Of a stretch of 9,085 nt of DNA, positions 6,882 through 9,085 are shown one piece after another; position 1 is the first letter of the stretch; each line of letters begins with the position of its first letter. Origin of the DNA: Candidatus Saccharimonadia bacterium (GTDB lineage: Bacteria; Patescibacteriota; Saccharimonadia; Saccharimonadales; Saccharimonadaceae); NCBI GenBank assembly GCA_023257055.1, contig JALRDG010000007.1:1-9085 (forward strand), given 5' to 3'. Below the pieces are notes generated by a model. The model made no database searches, was not told the DNA's origin, and saw nothing but the letters and a program-made list of their open reading frames with translations. The position numbers were made by a program, and so were the translations under genes.

Positions 6882-7922
6882 CTACGCCTCTTCGGCGGCT
6901 ACTTTTTCACGAACCTTCTGATCGATTTCGTTCAGAACCTCGGGATTTTCACGCAGATAGCGCTTGGTCGCCTCACGGCCTTGGCCGATTTTTGCATCGC
7001 TGTAATCAAACCATGCTCCCGACTTACCTACGACACCATACTGTACCGCAAGGTCGAGTACGTCGCCGGTTCTCGAAATTCCCTCGTTGTACATAATGTC
7101 GAATTCGGCAACACGGAACGGCGGCGCGATTTTGTTTTTCACAATCTTAACCTTAGTACGGTTTCCTAATATATTTTCGCCTTCTTTAATCTGTCCGGTG
7201 CGACGAATATCCATACGAACTGACGCGTAAAACTTCAATGCGTTACCACCGGTTGTTGTTTCCGGATTACCAAACATGACACCAATTTTCATACGGATCT
7301 GATTAATGAAAATTACCGTCGCTCGAGACTTACTGATAATACCAGTCAATTTTCGAAGCGCCTGACTCATAAGACGAGCCTGAAGTCCCATATGACTGTC
7401 GCCCATCTCACCATCGATCTCAGCCTGTGGAACAAGTGCCGCGACAGAGTCGAGTACAATCAGATCTACCGCATTAGAGCGTACCAGTGTTTCGACGATT
7501 TCAAGCGCCTGCTCACCGTTATCTGGCTGTGACACTAACAAGTTCTCCGTATCAACACCAAGCCGCTTCGCGTAGGCTGGATCAAGTGCGTGTTCGGCAT
7601 CGATAAATGCCGCTGTACCACCATTGCGCTGGATTTCAGCAATTGCATGCAGTGTCAGCGTTGTCTTACCAGAACTTTCTGGTCCATAAATTTCAATGAT
7701 ACGGCCTTTCGGATACCCACCACCAAGCGCAAGGTCAAGGCTTAATGCACCAGATGAGAGTAGCTCAACGTCTACCTTCTTCGAGTCTCCGAGCTTCATA
7801 ATCGAGCCATCGCCGAATTGTTTAGTGATCTGCTCCATTGCAAGCCCAAGAGCCTTGAGCTTTCCTTCGTCGGCCGTTGGCTTATCGCCAATAGGTTCTT
7901 TTGTCGTCTTCTTCGCAGCCAT
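6882..7922 (-). CDS. recA: Recombinase RecA
   Basis: RecA is the ATP-dependent strand-exchange protein of homologous recombination and the SOS co-protease. The 346-residue length is normal. Visible elements are an N-terminal polymerisation helix region (about 22-45), Walker A GPESSGKT (80-87), Walker B LIVLD (154-158), and loop L1 around GEMGDSHMGLQARLMSQ (171-187). The loop L2 region includes INQIRMKIGVMFGNPETTTG (206-225), and the C-terminal domain follows (about 265-335). The acidic C-terminal tail is short (VAAEEA). ATG at 7922 is preceded by a strong AGGAGG 10 bases upstream and a TATAAT -10 further up. I see no LexA-type operator of the GAAC-N4-GTTC or CTG-N10-CAG kind in the 78-base region shared with the divergent pilin gene. 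Confidence 0.98.
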   Translation of the reverse strand: MAAKKTTKEPIGDKPTADEGKLKALGLAMEQITKQFGDGSIMKLGDSKKVDVELLSSGALSLDLALGGGYPKGRIIEIYGPESSGKTTLTLHAIAEIQRNGGTAAFIDAEHALDPAYAKRLGVDTENLLVSQPDNGEQALEIVETLVRSNAVDLIVLDSVAALVPQAEIDGEMGDSHMGLQARLMSQALRKLTGIISKSRATVIFINQIRMKIGVMFGNPETTTGGNALKFYASVRMDIRRTGQIKEGENILGNRTKVKIVKNKIAPPFRVAEFDIMYNEGISRTGDVLDLAVQYGVVGKSGAWFDYSDAKIGQGREATKRYLRENPEVLNEIDQKVREKVAAEEA

Positions 7923-7932
7923 ATACAGTAAA

Positions 7933-7958
7933 CCTCCTATAGTTCTCTTTCTATTATA
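7933..7958 (-). promoter_or_regulatory. recA -10 element and ribosome binding site
   Basis: On the - strand, TATAAT occupies 7958-7953 and AGGAGG occupies 7938-7933, 10 bases before the recA ATG. A start near 7946 gives a leader of about 24 bases. A -35 is not convincing at 16-18 bases upstream. Confidence 0.6.
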
Positions 7959-7980
7959 CTATACCCCTTACGCAAAATAT

Positions 7981-7989
7981 TGCTATAAT
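7981..7989 (+). promoter_or_regulatory. Extended -10 promoter of the pilin gene, near-leaderless
   Basis: TGCTATAAT gives TG at 7981-7982 and a perfect TATAAT at 7984-7989. The expected start (7996-7998) is 3-5 bases before the ATG at 8001, leaving no room for a ribosome site. No -35 is seen. A weaker alternative -10 (TATACT, 7955-7960) would give a leader of about 34 bases, also without a purine-rich ribosome site. Confidence 0.6.
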
Positions 7990-8000
7990 AGTCCGTAGAC

Positions 8001-8402
8001 ATGGCAAACAACACTTCTTTGCGCCAAAATGGTTTCACCGTTATCGAACTTATCATTTCGATTGCCTTTCTCATGATTGCCGGCATCCTGGTCGCCTGGC
8101 AGTTCAATAATTTACGCGTTGCCGCTCGCGACGATCAACAAAAAACAGCCATCAATAGTATGTACTATGGCCTTGAAGAAGTTTTTCGTAAAGAGAATGG
8201 TTACTACCCTGAAACAATTAGCGACGACACCCTACGGTCCGTAGATCCAGAACTCCTTACCGACCCATTTGGTGTCAAAATTGGCGACAATGAATCGACC
8301 TATCGCTACGAGCCAGCCGAATGTCTCGATGGCAAATGTCAACGCTACAGCTTACGGGCAAACCTCGAAAACGAATCCGACTACGTAAAGACAAGTAAGT
8401 AG
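8001..8402 (+). CDS. Type IV pilin-like (pseudopilin) prepilin
   Basis: This 133-residue protein starts with a short leader ending QNG, followed by FTVIELIISIAFLMIAGIL, a class III signal. Prepilin peptidase would cut between Gly11 and Phe12 and leave a 122-residue mature pilin with Glu5 in place for assembly. The hydrophobic helix spans about 12-34. An amphipathic helix extension (35-66) and a small globular domain with YYP and DPF segments follow, as in GspG/pseudopilin-type proteins. Cys108 and Cys113 near the C-terminus could form a small disulfide loop. It would be a substrate for the PilB/PilC machine encoded 2.5 kb upstream, but it stands alone, divergent from recA. It could be a minor pilin, a pseudopilin or a competence-type pilin; the sequence does not say which. 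Confidence 0.9.
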   Translation: MANNTSLRQNGFTVIELIISIAFLMIAGILVAWQFNNLRVAARDDQQKTAINSMYYGLEEVFRKENGYYPETISDDTLRSVDPELLTDPFGVKIGDNESTYRYEPAECLDGKCQRYSLRANLENESDYVKTSK

Positions 8403-8413
8403 TAACTACTTAC
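8395..8413. terminator. Palindrome at the convergent pilin / PH-domain junction
   Basis: GTAAGTAG (8395-8402) and CTACTTAC (8406-8413) form a perfect 8-bp stem with a 3-base loop. It includes the pilin stop codon and ends 3 bases before the stop of the opposing gene. On the - strand it is followed by TTGTCTTT, so it might end the PH-domain transcript. On the + strand no T-run follows. The stem is AT-leaning, so termination would be weak. Confidence 0.4.
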
Positions 8414-8416
8414 GCG

Positions 8417-9085
8417 CTACTGCACAACCTTCTCTGTTACAGGGCGGCCATTTTTAAATGCTTCGACGGCGTTATTAAGAATTGCCGTCTGCTTTTTAGG
8501 GTGCGACACATAACTAAATCGATAGGTGGTTTCGTCCCCCTCCGTACTGAGGCGGATCATACCAAAGTCGAACATAGATTCCAACACGCCGTGCTTTATA
8601 AAGCTCACGTCCTCAATACTACCCAGACTAACGGTCTGCTCATGCCGTGAAAACAATCCATTCTGTATTTCCTGAATAACACTTTCATTGGTCATAAAGA
8701 ATTGATTTTGTAAATAAATCCAGATAGTTATATATCCACCAATTGCAACTAAAATCATTAGGCAAAGTATCGGTAGGATAATAGCACTAAAGGCAATGCC
8801 AAGCGGCCCACCACTTGCCGGATAGGCAATTAATATAGCGAGCAATAGTATAAGAATAAATCCTGTTACGGCGACAGGCGCCAGCAATCCTATCGGATGG
8901 CGATGAATATTTACAATGACATATTCACCTTCGCTCAAGTTAAGAAATGGATACTTCTTTTTGGACTCTTCGTGTTTTTTTCGGACCTCTTCACTAATTT
9001 CGAATGGCTCTGGCTCTATGTCGCGCTTTGCATGCACGATGGACGGCTCATTTGCATACTGAGACCGAAGACGTGGGTCGAAATT
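8417..9085 (-). CDS. Membrane protein with bacterial PH domain, 5' end outside the window
   Basis: The frame is open to the right edge with no ATG in it, so the N-terminus lies beyond 9085; 222 residues are visible. A GTG at 9037 could be a start. However, the 16 upstream codons (NFDPRLRSQYANEPSI) look like real protein and no ribosome site precedes the GTG. Visible layout: a charged cytoplasmic N-terminal region (1-55), a segment GEYVIVNIHRHP before the membrane, two membrane helices (about 65-88 and 95-124), then a bPH2-type domain (about 125-208). That domain contains the family-like pattern FFMTNESVIQEIQNGLFSR and the stretch QTVSLGSIEDVSF. Such YdbT/YdbS-like proteins are common in Gram-positive and patescibacterial genomes, with unknown roles at the membrane. 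Confidence 0.82.
   Translation of the reverse strand, partial: NFDPRLRSQYANEPSIVHAKRDIEPEPFEISEEVRKKHEESKKKYPFLNLSEGEYVIVNIHRHPIGLLAPVAVTGFILILLLAILIAYPASGGPLGIAFSAIILPILCLMILVAIGGYITIWIYLQNQFFMTNESVIQEIQNGLFSRHEQTVSLGSIEDVSFIKHGVLESMFDFGMIRLSTEGDETTYRFSYVSHPKKQTAILNNAVEAFKNGRPVTEKVVQ

Noticed and set aside
7939..7950. GAAC half-site near the recA start as a LexA box
   Set aside because: The second half (GTTC at 4-base spacing) is missing.
1..9085. CRISPR array, tRNA, insertion sequence or phage genes
   Set aside because: No regularly spaced repeats, cloverleaf-like segments, transposase motifs or phage proteins were seen on either strand.

Overview
The window reads as a piece of a small bacterial chromosome from the Patescibacteria (candidate phyla radiation), most likely a Saccharibacteria (TM7) relative. 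That placement is inference. It rests on a compact type IV pilus assembly operon without secretin or pilus-alignment lipoprotein genes, very short gaps between genes, and the look of the RecA, PilM and PRC-barrel proteins. Two genes (pilM and recX) end in TGA, one inside an ATGA overlap, so the standard bacterial code (table 11) fits. The UGA-as-glycine code of Gracilibacteria and SR1 does not.

Positions 1-5551 (+ strand) hold a type IV pilus machine in the order pilB (5' end beyond the left edge), pilC, pilM, pilN, pilO, then a 91-residue one-helix membrane protein in the place where pilP sits in Gram-negative bacteria. PilB is the extension ATPase, PilC the polytopic platform, and PilM-PilN-PilO the cytoplasmic and inner-membrane alignment complex. 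A new promoter (extended -10) appears to restart transcription in the 55-base gap between pilC and pilM. From pilM onward the genes overlap or nearly touch, so they are probably translationally coupled.

Positions 5579-6160 (+) encode a soluble protein with two PRC-barrel-like repeats. Its -35/-10 promoter places the predicted transcription start on the A of the ATG, making it a strong candidate for a leaderless mRNA. It converges with a recA-recX unit on the - strand (7922 to 6174). A 12-bp hairpin followed by a U-rich stretch lies between recA and recX, where it could lower recX output relative to recA.

recA is transcribed divergently from a small type IV (pseudo)pilin gene (8001-8402, +) across a 78-base intergenic region. 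recA has a -10 and a strong AGGAGG ribosome site. The pilin has an extended -10 only a few bases before its ATG and no ribosome site. The pilin converges on a - strand gene for a membrane protein with a bacterial PH domain, whose reading frame runs off the right edge. An 8-bp perfect palindrome sits at that junction.

There is no tRNA, rRNA, CRISPR array, insertion sequence or phage gene, and no stretch above 300 bases lacks a gene. The novelty is modest: mixed translation-initiation modes, an uncharacterised pilus-associated small protein, a PRC-barrel neighbour, and a recA-recX attenuator-like hairpin.
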